Assembly: GCA_948567375.1 (NCBI GenBank)
Contig: OX419756.1
Span: forward strand, 62,784,552-62,848,551
Origin: Lunularia cruciata
Taxonomy: Eukaryota; Streptophyta; Marchantiopsida; Lunulariales; Lunulariaceae
Length of the DNA stretch: 64,000 bases
Direction of reading: 5' to 3'
This document shows, piece by piece, positions 43,168 through 51,840 of this stretch (the first letter of the stretch is position 1; each line of letters starts with the position of its first letter). The translations under genes and the position numbers were made by a program. The notes under the pieces are model-generated. The model was not told where the DNA came from, made no database searches, and saw nothing but the letters and a program-made list of their open reading frames with translations.

Positions 43168-43185
43168 TGGTTCCGTTGCCGGGAC
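43168..43185 (+). other. B1 primer-binding site, tRNA-Glu type
   Basis: TGGTTCCGTTGCCGGGAC is the reverse complement of the 3' end of plant cytosolic tRNA-Glu (GTCCCGGCAACGGAACCA, recalled). It starts four bases after the 5' LTR. Reverse transcription would start from this tRNA. Confidence 0.8.
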
Positions 43186-43204
43186 CTCTCTAGAAGGCAA
43201 GATA

Positions 43205-43375
43205 ATGTTCTGCGTTCAATTCTACATTAGGCAGAAAGAGGCTATTAGAGCTCACTTGGAGAGAACATTAGGAGAGGAGAGGGCTGAACTTATGTTAGAG
43301 AACCAAGATCCATTTGTATACCCTTTAGTTCATTATGATGTCTTTGAGGTGATTTTGTACATCTTGTACACATGA
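43205..43375 (+). CDS. Conserved 56-residue leader ORF of family B (B1 copy)
   Basis: ATG 43205 to stop 43373-43375, 20 bases past the primer site. It has the same length as the B3 copy (27235-27405, minus) and differs from it at about a dozen residues. A basic-acidic helix-prone part (RQKEA, RAHLERTLGEERAE) is followed by a hydrophobic C-terminus. The ORF track extends into the LTR, but the ATG used here is shared by both copies and lies in the internal region. No family is recognised. Confidence 0.55.
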   Translation: MFCVQFYIRQKEAIRAHLERTLGEERAELMLENQDPFVYPLVHYDVFEVILYILYT

Positions 43376-44023
43376 GAGGAATTGGAGAGATTGTGTGAGG
43401 TGGATTGCAGATTTTGGGGATTAAGGTGATTTTGGGCAAAATCTCAAGTTTGAGATCTGGACTTGAGATTTCTACACATGACAGCTTGGATTATTTTTCA
43501 GTTAGCACACTTGAAATTATTGTGAGAGCTTTTATGCGCACTGGGCTAGAATTTTTGAAAGTTGATAGGGTAAAGTGCTCTCGCAAGTGCATGCTCTTTG
43601 GAAAATTGTACAGAGTTTGCCATTTCCTTTAATTTTTAGTTAATTGTCCTGAAAATTTCCAAGAAAATTCAGTGCATTGTATCCAACCTGGTGCAACAAA
43701 AAATTAGAGAGATAGCGTTCTTGCGCAGAGAGAAATGAGTTTTTGAAGTGAGGGGAGTGGTTTTGAGACCAAATCTGAAATATGTGTGCTGAATAGAAAG
43801 GTGTGTAGGCCAAATGGCTCCATGAAAAGATCTGAAATTTGCAGGGAGAGATATCCTAGAGTTGTGATCAAGTGTGAAAAATTTCAGAGGATTGTGACAT
43901 ACTGGTTGGGGGATTTTAGTGACATTGTGAGGAAGGGTCAATTCTGCAGAGTGGAGATCTCATGCATGAGGAGTTTGAGATCAACAAAAAGCATGTTTGA
44001 GTGTTTAGATTCATCTTGGGAAC
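43376..44023 (+). other. B1 leader between small ORF and pre-gag ORF
   Basis: This matches 28137-28518 in B4 and the minus strand of 26642-27234 in B3. It has no conserved ORF and probably contains the packaging signal; nothing specific can be seen. Confidence 0.55.
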
Positions 44024-44497
44024 ATGGAGGGTCATCAAGAGTGGAAATTGAGATAATGCAAGGTTCCTTAAGGGTTTGAGGTGATTGTAGGGGTGGATTT
44101 GAGGAAAAGAGAGTTTAGAATAGAATTTGAAGAGAGTGTTGAGAGGATCCAAAAACCTACACCACTTGGAGGAAAGAGTGAGTCTAAGTGCTTTTTGTAT
44201 GGAGAGAAGAGACATAAGGCAAGTTCATGTCCATTGACCTTTGAGAGCAAGAGATTGAGAGAAAGGAGAGGCTTACTGGACTTGGGTTTACATGTTGGAC
44301 CTTCTTCACCAAGATTGGGAGGGAGAAGATCTAAGAGCAAGGAGTTGTGTGAGGTTTGTGGAGTTGAAGGACTTCCAAAAGGACATGAGTGTAGTGGAGT
44401 AAAATCACTTTTGGAGACTTTGGTGAAGGATCTTGGAGAGAGTCTTAGTACAGCTACAGAAATACTACCACCTTCATCAGCTAGTTCTCAAGATTAG
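44024..44497 (+). pseudogene. B1 pre-gag zinc-motif ORF (broken)
   Basis: It has the same start context as B4 (MEGHQEWK). Two TAA stops fall early (44054-44056, 44069-44071), then an open run to 44497. The first knuckle has lost its second Cys (CFLYGEKRHKASSC) and the second is intact (CEVCGVEGLPKGHEC). It ends SSQD and stop, as in B3 and B4. Confidence 0.72.
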
Positions 44498-44731
44498 TGA
44501 TGGAGATAACCTTTCAACTTATAGATAAACTATCTATGGGAGTTCGATTAATATGCACTCTAGGATTTGATGTTGCTATAGAAATCTTGGAGCAACCTGA
44601 ACCGTTTGTGTTCCCTAGGGTGGATTACTCTCAAATGGTGTTAGTCTTGTATATACTCTATTAGTTATAGAGGAAGCAAAAAGAAAAGAGAAAAAAAAAT
44701 TGAGAGAAGAGAAAGATAGTGAGAGGTTAAG

Positions 44732-46377
44732 ATGGGGAAACTTCCGGTTTTCTTTGGCAAGGATGGAGAAGATGTGGAGGCCTTTGTGGGAGACTTCAAG
44801 AGAGCTTGCATAGGAAACAATGAGAGGAGGAAGAATGAGTGGGCCTCATTATTACCAGATTTCTTTGAGGATGCAACACTTACATGGTATGAGTCAGAAT
44901 ACCAAAAGATAGAGAGGAGAGATGGGGAAGAGGATTCTTGAGAAACTTTGACTTCAGCACTCATTGAGAACTTTCTTCTTGATGAGAGTTATGAGAGATT
45001 GATGGGTGAGGTTACATTTCTCAAGCAAGGAGATGGAGAGAAAGTGAGAGTCTATGTGGAAAGAGTGGAAAAGTTGGAGTCCAAATTTCGCATAGTGTTG
45101 AGGAAGGGTGGGGATGATGTGGAGACTATAATGATTGGCATAGGAGCCATGCTCACCGAGAATTTTGTTGGAGGGTTAAGACCACAAATAAGAAGCAAGG
45201 TGAGATATGAGAAACCTTCTTCCAAGGTTGAAGCTATCAAGATCGCGATTCGTATGGAGGAGAGTTTGGAAGGGGATGAGAGTGATTTGGTGGTGAAGGA
45301 GGTTTTGCATCCTCCTCAAGGCTAAAAGTATGGTGGAAATTCTGATAATTTGGTGACAAGGGTTGCACCACAAGTAGTAGTTGCTCCTGTTCTTGCACCT
45401 CCACCAAAAGATCCACTTCAAACCATCACAGAACAACTTGCAGATCTCAAGATCAATGTGGTGCAACTATGGGAGAAGAGAGAGGTGGATCAGAATGTAG
45501 GGAGAGGGTCTAGAAATTATGGAAACTATCCATATAGAGGAGGCCAACCAGCCAACAATTTCAATGATAGAAATTGTTTTGGTTGTGGAGGAAGAGGCCA
45601 TATCCAAAGGAATTGCCCAAATTCCACTTACCATGGAGGAAGGGGTTACGAGGGAGCAAATTGAGGGAAAGAGGGAGGTATTGAACCCAAGTGGCTCCTT
45701 ATCCCAACAAAGGTAAGGGGATAGCATCCATAGATGTGGTTGAGAGCAAGTATGAGAAGGGAGAGTGCTCAAACTCCAAGGGTCTTAATTTGGAGCTTTT
45801 GGCACAAGAGAAGAAGAGAGCTCATTTTGCAGAGGATGTTCACTCTTCTCAAGGATTAACTTCAAGCAAGGATACTCCTATATCTACTAGGAGCACTCGC
45901 ATCTCGACACCATCAACAACAAAGACTCCAAGGAAGAAGTTGGGGATGGAGGACTTCTTGATCTCGAAGCAACAATGGAACTACAATGTGTTGGAGGATG
46001 TTGGTAGTCACAAGGCTAACATCACAGTGGGCCTATTAATTGCTTTGAACCCTACCTTGAGAAAGGAGCTTAGAGGTGGTTTGAGTTCTACAAGGAGCAA
46101 GAGGAAGAAGAAGGCAAAAGTTCCAGTATCAATGGGGGTGGTGGATGCCAAGCTAGCACCATGGGAGGCTTGTGAATATGCCTCCAAGATTGATGTGAGA
46201 GTGAATGGTCATAACATCAAGGATGCATTGGTTGATGGAGGATCAGTAGTGAATGCCATGTCAAAAAGGTTGATGTTGAAGTTGGGTATGATACCCTCAA
46301 GACCTTTAACATTTGTGGTGAGCATGGCAAACAAGCAACAAGTTCGACCAGTAGGGGTGATGGATAAAGTGGTAGTT
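44732..46377 (+). pseudogene. B1 gag and protease (broken, continues after C')
   Basis: It starts MGKLPVFFGKDGED. The gag core has WASLLPDFFEDATLTWYES (44840-44896), then a GGLRPQIRSK block. The CCHC knuckle CFGCGGRGHIQRNC is at 45578-45619. After a one-base loss near 45664-45691 come the linker and the protease-like VDGGSVVNAMSKRL (46232-46273). Stops occur at 44939-44941 and 45323-45325. The frame is cut by C' inside the protease (46377) and resumes at 51846. Confidence 0.87.
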
Positions 46378-49300
46378 TGTGACAACCCGGCAAATATCAC
46401 TTTTGCGGTAATCGGGTAAGTAAAGTTCGTTCCCGCAGAGATACGAGTCAGAAATATCCAAATACGAAGCAAAGTAACAATTTCAGTTCTTCTTGAGTTC
46501 TTCTTTAGTCTCTCAGGTAGAAACCACACCCAGAAGAGAGTAACAAGCACTGACTCGCAGTCTTGTCACAAATTAACACTCCATAATCACAACGTCATCA
46601 AATCTTTCCAAGCAATCTTGATTGTGATGATTCAGGCTCTCCCGAAAACGGCACTTCACTGCAAAACGACTTCGCCTCAGAATTGTGTTCTACCCCTCCA
46701 CTGAAGGCACAACTTCCTCGATCAAAATTGCTTCACATCAACTTCACACTACACTCACAAATGCAGAATACTACCAACACTACAATTCCTCTCAGATCTG
46801 TCAAGGCATTGCTTTGATTGCACTTCACTCAAGATCAAACACACAGAATGAAGATCAAGGCTGTGGAATCCAACATCCAACAAGCACTCTGACTTGCACT
46901 TTGAATTTCTCCAAACACTCACAAACACAATTACAAAGTTGATACTCGAAATCAAGCTCAAGCGACGAGCACTGCTTCACAGCACTTTGCTTTATCTATT
47001 CTCAGAAATAATGAGCACTGAACAACAATTTCCTGCGAATGCCACTCTTAAATAGTGAAGCAATCGACAGTTCTAACAACTATACCGTTTCTACAACAAC
47101 TGTTCCAACCTGTAGATCCGAAATGACAATGCACCTCTTCATATTTGCCCCTTCAAATCTCAAATCGGTTACTAATCCGATCGGATGTCTACTTCTTCCT
47201 CGGCTTTCAACCCTGAACCCGAAGTAATCTTACTTCCTACTATTCTGTCTGCGGGTTTCACAACTCTTACATCTTCTACCAGATCCAGCAATTCTCTTTC
47301 CTGATCTGAAATTGTACTAGCAGGTAATCTATCTAACTCTTCATCTTTCGACCCACTCTTCTCTACTGTTCCTGAGGCCAACTCCAAAGACATTTGGATC
47401 CCGATGTCATCTACGTCGGGTTTTGCTTTAACATCCTGCCAAAGCTTTTCTAACTCTATTCTTACTAAGTCCAATCTAATCGCGATATTGTCTTCTACTT
47501 CTAAGATCTTCCTATCTACACGAGTTCTCAATTTAATCAACAAGGCATTCAGATCTGTATCTTTCGCTTGCCTTCGCCTCGTCTCCTGCACTAACAGCTT
47601 CAACTCGTGCAGACGCGTTTCTTCAATTCGAACGCTGGTCTGTGTACTTAGCATTGCGTTTACTCTGAGGACTATCTCCTGCAATGGCTCTAATCTTGTC
47701 TTCCTTTCTCGTTCCCGATCTGCAAGCCATTCCTCTCTGTACATCGCCAACTCTTCTTCAAATTCGGCCTTCACTGCGTCCTTCTCTTTCTCCTTCTGTG
47801 CAACCTTTCTTTCCTGATTACGAAGTAAGTCTCGTAATCTCTCTTCTTCTCCATATCTCACAGCCAACTCTCGCTGCCAGAGTTGCTTCTTCTCCTCCAT
47901 ACTCTCCATCACTCGATCGAGCTCTTGATCCTTTGATGCTACTCTCGCCATAGCATGGATGAGCTCTACTCTTGAATCAGCAAACTGCTGCTTCAAGATT
48001 TCAAATTCAGCTACTTGTCGCTCCCTTATGACATCACTCTTCCTCGCAAGATCCTCTCGATAGCTCAATTCTCTCCTCAGGTCTTCGATTACCTGACTTC
48101 TCTCCACTTCTTCCACTTGCAATACTTTTCTCTCCTTCTCACCTCGGGTTATACTCTTCTTCAACTCCGAGTTTTCTTCTTCTAATCTCGATACCACCTG
48201 CAATATAGTCTTTACCTCTGGACAAGTCGACTGCATCTCCTTTTTCTTCTTCTCCAACTTCACCAACAGCGGGCATACTACCATCTGCAGGTAATCTACT
48301 CCATTAATGATACCTTCGTCCCCTCTCGGAGTAGTCTCTCTTCTTTCTTCGTGTTCTCCCGATTCTCGCCTTCTTCTCTGGAGCCTTCGTATTGGAATTG
48401 ATGCTTCACTGCCCAAGCTTCCTTCTACTTCTTCTGTCACTCTACTCGGTCCCGCTTCCCCCTTTGCCTTACGTCTCGAGCGAATTCCTCGCTGTACTGC
48501 GATCTTCTTCTCCTTGAGCACCGGTACTTTGTCTTCCAGCGCTGCATTGTCTTTGGCTTTTACCTCGGCTTGAATTTCTTCTTCGTATTTTTCAGGCGTT
48601 GGTGCCGAGGTCATTTCTCCACCGACTTCACTATCACTGCTTGTATCTCCACTCTGCAATGTCAGCTCAGGTTCCTCCTCACGTTCTGAGTCCTCCGTCT
48701 TGAGCTCGGCTTCACCTTCTGAGTCTTCATCTTCCGACTCAATCACCACCATTCCTCGCCTCGGGTTATTTTTCTGCATCTTCCGAGGTTTCTTGTTTTC
48801 TTCGGCGTCTGCTTGCCGAGTTCTCTTCTTCGTTGGGGTACTTTCAACGACCTCCACGTTCTTCCCTGTCTTCAAGTAGTAATCGTCTGCGCTCCGGATT
48901 TGGAGAATGTATTGCTGCTCCTCCGCGTTGACTTCCTTTCGCACATCCGGATGGAAGTGCGACACCATCCGATTCCGCTCCGCCGAGTTCAGCAAATTGA
49001 GCCCGAGATAGAAATGCGCTGCAAACGGCACAATATAATGTGGAGGGGACTTATCCCGCAGATTCCACACCATCTGCCTTGTTCTCCCGTGAAAACACCT
49101 CGCCCAATTAATTGGTTCTCCTGCAAAAAATTTGTGAAAGAACACCGCTTGGTGTTTCATCACATAGGTAGTTCTCTCCGGCTTCAGGATTGCCATCAAA
49201 GCACTCACAATTCCTCTCTTGACAGGGTCTTTGTAACTTTCTACCTTGTACCCATTCTTCGTTCTCTTCGACGAGAAGGCATCTCTCACCTCCTGAGTTT

Positions 49301-50159
49301 CTTGGGCTATCTCCCCTTTCCCCAAGAATGTGGCCCCCTGCTTCGAGCCTGCCTCCTTCCCGAGTACGAGTCTCCAATCCAAATCTGTCCAGTGCGCCGG
49401 ATTTCCTCTCTTCCCTTCTTCCTCGGGACCATCGAGACATTTACTCTCGATGATTTCTGTCATGAATCCTGGAAAACTTATGTTCCAATTCCATGCCAAA
49501 AAGGTGATCCGAAGTCGGCTCAAGACTTCGATCCTCGTTACTACATCTAATCTCCGAATTGCATGATTTCTCATTGCAAATTTGGAGTTCTTCTTCCCTC
49601 CTCCCATCTCTTCTGCTTTCTTTTGGTCTCTCGATTTCTCTCTCTCGACTTCTCCCTTACGCACTAACCCAAGGCCAACGCTATGTCCCTTTCCCCGATC
49701 ACCTGCAAGACGACTCTTCAACGGCAAAGGAAAATTGCTCGACATTTCGTCGTTGCAGTTTCGTTTTTTATAGAGTTGCACTTCTTTGTCTTCCGTCACT
49801 TCGAGTTTCTACCGAGAAATCACACCTCCTGCATGCACCCATTACTGTCGCCTCACCTTCACGCGTATGAGCCGCCAATTTTGAAACCGCCCCTTCTTGA
49901 ATTTCTGGCCCCGACGAAAGGTTGTTAGACTGTCTTTGCCTTGGGTTGAGCTCCCCCCCCCCCCGATCCAATTTACTTCGTATCGTTTGCTGACACGGCA
50001 TTTCAAAGTACTTCGCCTTATGACCCAAGGTCACTTTACTTCGGGTTTCACCCCAAAGACAGTTTTCATCGTCTTCTTCGGCCAACCAGGCACAATCCGA
50101 CTTCTCTATACACTTCTTCTGCTTTATTTTGAAAAAAAAATAAAAATGTGGGCACCACA
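46378..50159 (-). repeat. C' 3' LTR, 3782 bp, with intact ORF
   Basis: On the minus strand it starts TGTGGTGCCC after the purine tract and ends TTGTCACA next to the TAGTT duplication. The ORF occupies 49745-47172. A tail of about 790 bases follows, with TATTTAAG near 47047-47056. A run of 12 C (plus strand, about 49956-49967) is in the upstream part. Confidence 0.94.
47172..49745 (-). CDS. Intact LTR-encoded coiled-coil protein of family C, 857 residues, unknown function
   Basis: The open frame is uninterrupted (875 codons if an upstream ATG at 49799 is used). I chose 49745 because the Met-Ser-Ser-Asn start is conserved in the other copies (11508, 35888, 57410); MGGGKK at 49607 is an alternative. 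Layout by residue from 49745: a basic start (1-65); a globular part (about 65-315) with aromatic-rich blocks such as MKHQAVFFHKFF, RQMVWNLRD and AAHFYLGLNLL; a KKRTRQ basic cluster that could be a nuclear signal; a strongly acidic Ser/Glu/Asp stretch (about 350-440); an Arg-rich linker; a long coiled coil (about 500-760, Glu/Lys/Arg/Leu, no Pro runs); and an acidic tail. No signal peptide or membrane segment is seen. The globular part faintly recalls plant transposon-associated 'mobile' domains, but I cannot assign it. It lies wholly inside the LTR, so each complete element would carry two copies. Confidence 0.85.
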   Translation of the reverse strand: MSSNFPLPLKSRLAGDRGKGHSVGLGLVRKGEVEREKSRDQKKAEEMGGGKKNSKFAMRNHAIRRLDVVTRIEVLSRLRITFLAWNWNISFPGFMTEIIESKCLDGPEEEGKRGNPAHWTDLDWRLVLGKEAGSKQGATFLGKGEIAQETQEVRDAFSSKRTKNGYKVESYKDPVKRGIVSALMAILKPERTTYVMKHQAVFFHKFFAGEPINWARCFHGRTRQMVWNLRDKSPPHYIVPFAAHFYLGLNLLNSAERNRMVSHFHPDVRKEVNAEEQQYILQIRSADDYYLKTGKNVEVVESTPTKKRTRQADAEENKKPRKMQKNNPRRGMVVIESEDEDSEGEAELKTEDSEREEEPELTLQSGDTSSDSEVGGEMTSAPTPEKYEEEIQAEVKAKDNAALEDKVPVLKEKKIAVQRGIRSRRKAKGEAGPSRVTEEVEGSLGSEASIPIRRLQRRRRESGEHEERRETTPRGDEGIINGVDYLQMVVCPLLVKLEKKKKEMQSTCPEVKTILQVVSRLEEENSELKKSITRGEKERKVLQVEEVERSQVIEDLRRELSYREDLARKSDVIRERQVAEFEILKQQFADSRVELIHAMARVASKDQELDRVMESMEEKKQLWQRELAVRYGEEERLRDLLRNQERKVAQKEKEKDAVKAEFEEELAMYREEWLADRERERKTRLEPLQEIVLRVNAMLSTQTSVRIEETRLHELKLLVQETRRRQAKDTDLNALLIKLRTRVDRKILEVEDNIAIRLDLVRIELEKLWQDVKAKPDVDDIGIQMSLELASGTVEKSGSKDEELDRLPASTISDQERELLDLVEDVRVVKPADRIVGSKITSGSGLKAEEEVDIRSD

Positions 50160-50178
50160 TACCCCCTCCCTCAAATGT
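50160..50178 (-). other. Purine tract before C' 3' LTR
   Basis: The minus strand reads CATTTGAGGGAGGGGGTA next to the LTR start. C1 has the same tract at 56977-56994. It is the likely plus-strand primer site. Confidence 0.75.
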
Positions 50179-51352
50179 GAGCGTCCCCGCGAACATAGAC
50201 CTCGGGTGTCTTAGAAACTTCCGAGTCTATGGTCCAATATCTCCGAACTCTCCACCTGTTTACTCGAGTGGCAAAAGGATTACCTTCCAAATCAACAAGT
50301 TGCAGGGATCCATTTTCGTAAAGATGATGAACTCGATAGGGACCCATCCATCGCAAATGCAACTTGCCTGGAAAAAATATTCGGCGATTATCATATAACA
50401 AAACCAAATCCCCTTCTCGTACAGTCACAGGCTTGATTCTCTGATCGTGCCTGAATTTCCGCTGTGCTTGTACTTCTTTCGTGGTTTGCATTGCATCGTC
50501 TCTTTTCTCTTGTAACCACATCAATTGTTGAATCCGAAGATCCTGACTTTCCTCTTCCGACATTCGTTCTTCGCACAGGACTCGATAAGTCGGAACTTCA
50601 AATTCAACTGGCAGTATGGGGTGCAAGCCATATGTCAAGAAGTATGGAGTTTGTTTGGTTGTAATCTTCTCTGTTGTCCGATAGGCCCATTACGCGGTTG
50701 GTAATTTTGTATCCCAGTCATAGGCATAATTGACAGTCACCTTATTCAAAATTTTACAAAGTAACCCATTCGCTTTTTCCGTTAAGCCATTCGCTTTTGG
50801 GTTATAAGGAGTCGTCTTCCGATGTTTAATCTGAAAATACTTGGTTAACTCCTCCATTACAGAGTTCAAAAAATGTGTTCCTCGGTCACTGACCAATTCC
50901 AGAGGACACCCATATCGGGAGATGATGTTTTGAAAGAAAAATTCCGCCACCGTTTCAGCATCATCTCTGCGAGTTGCTTCCGCTTCAACCATCTTGGTAG
51001 CGTAATCAGTGCAAACCAAAATATATCGCTTTCTTGTGACTCGGGTTACTGGTTGAATGGGACCCACAAAATCAATACCCCATTTCTCAAAGGGAGCCAA
51101 AGGCAAAATTGGTTTCAAAGGCCATTGAGAAGTGGCCGTCGGCTTCCCTATTCTCTGACACGCATCACAGCTTCGAATATGAGCATGTACATCTTTGTAC
51201 ATTGTAGGCCACCAATACCCTGCCAAAAGAATTTTCTTTACAGTATTCTTCAGAGCATAGTGTCCTCCCGATGCCTCGGAGTGTAAAGATTCAATTACTC
51301 CTCCTACTTCGTATGACTCCAAGCATCGCCGAAGTACGTCATCTTCGCCCAT
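50171..51352 (-). pseudogene. C' integrase
   Basis: The minus strand begins at MGEDDVLRRCLE. The HHCC module has H...H in SLHSEASGGHYAL and Cys pairs in CDACQR. The core has Asp of IDFVGP, Asp of VSDRGTHF and Glu of LTEKANG. The C-terminal part has GDLVLLYDN and LRWMGPY, and ends GDAHI and stop just before the purine tract. One in-frame stop (TAA, about 50689-50691) is the only visible lesion. RT and RNase H are deleted upstream. Confidence 0.9.
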
Positions 51353-51372
51353 CTTAAATAAAATGCTATTAA

Positions 51373-51840
51373 ATCACCTGCAAGACGACTCCTCAACGGC
51401 AAAGGAAAATTGCTCGACATTTCGTCGTTGCAGTTTCGTTTTTTATAGAGTTGCACTTCTTTGTCTTCCGTCACTTCGAGTTTCTACCGAGAAATCACAC
51501 CTCCTGCATGCACCCGTTACTGTCGCCTCACCTTCACGCGTATGAGCCACCAATTTCAAAACCGCCCCTTCTTGAATTTCTCGCCCCGACGAAAGGTTGT
51601 GAGACTGTCTTTGCCTCGGGTTGAGCTCCCCCCCCCCCCGATCCGAAGACAATTTACTTTGTATCGTTTGCTGACACGGCATTTCAGAGTACTTCGCCTT
51701 ATGACCCAAGGTCACTTTACTTCGGGTTTCACCCCGAAGACAGTTTTCGTCGTCTTCTTCGGCCAACCAGGCGCAATCCGACTTCTCTATACACTTCTTC
51801 TGCTTTATTTTGAAAAAAAACAAAAAATGTGGGCACCACA
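51373..51840 (-). repeat. C' 5' LTR, truncated to 468 bp
   Basis: This is nearly identical to 49699-50159. It ends at GTGAT followed by TTAATAG and the integrase start. It still contains the ORF start (ATG complement near 51417-51419) and the first approx. 15 codons. Confidence 0.92.

Larger units (their letters stand above)
46378..51840 (-). mobile_element. C': youngest insertion, family C, with target duplication TAGTT
   Basis: Direct repeats TAGTT at 46373-46377 and 51841-51845 flank a 5463-bp insert with ends TGTGACAACC and GGCACCACA. On the minus strand it has a 5' LTR cut after 468 bp (51840-51373), integrase (51352-50171), a purine tract and a complete 3' LTR (50159-46378). The deletion joins the 5' LTR to the start of integrase, removing the rest of the LTR, gag, protease and RT. 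The shared LTR parts are nearly identical by eye, and the LTR ORF is intact. Confidence 0.95.

Noticed and set aside
43168-43185. Possible tRNA-Glu gene fragment
   Set aside because: Only the 3'-end complement is present, directly after an LTR, as a primer-binding site. No tRNA body is seen.
48813-49550. 245-codon plus-strand open frame opposite the C' LTR ORF
   Set aside because: It is the shadow of the minus-strand ORF. The other LTR copies do not keep it open and the opposite frame carries the conserved blocks.
49950-49970. C homopolymer in C LTRs (also near 51630)
   Set aside because: It is in the same place in both LTR parts and G-rich in other copies; a simple homopolymer with no evident role and prone to sequencing error.
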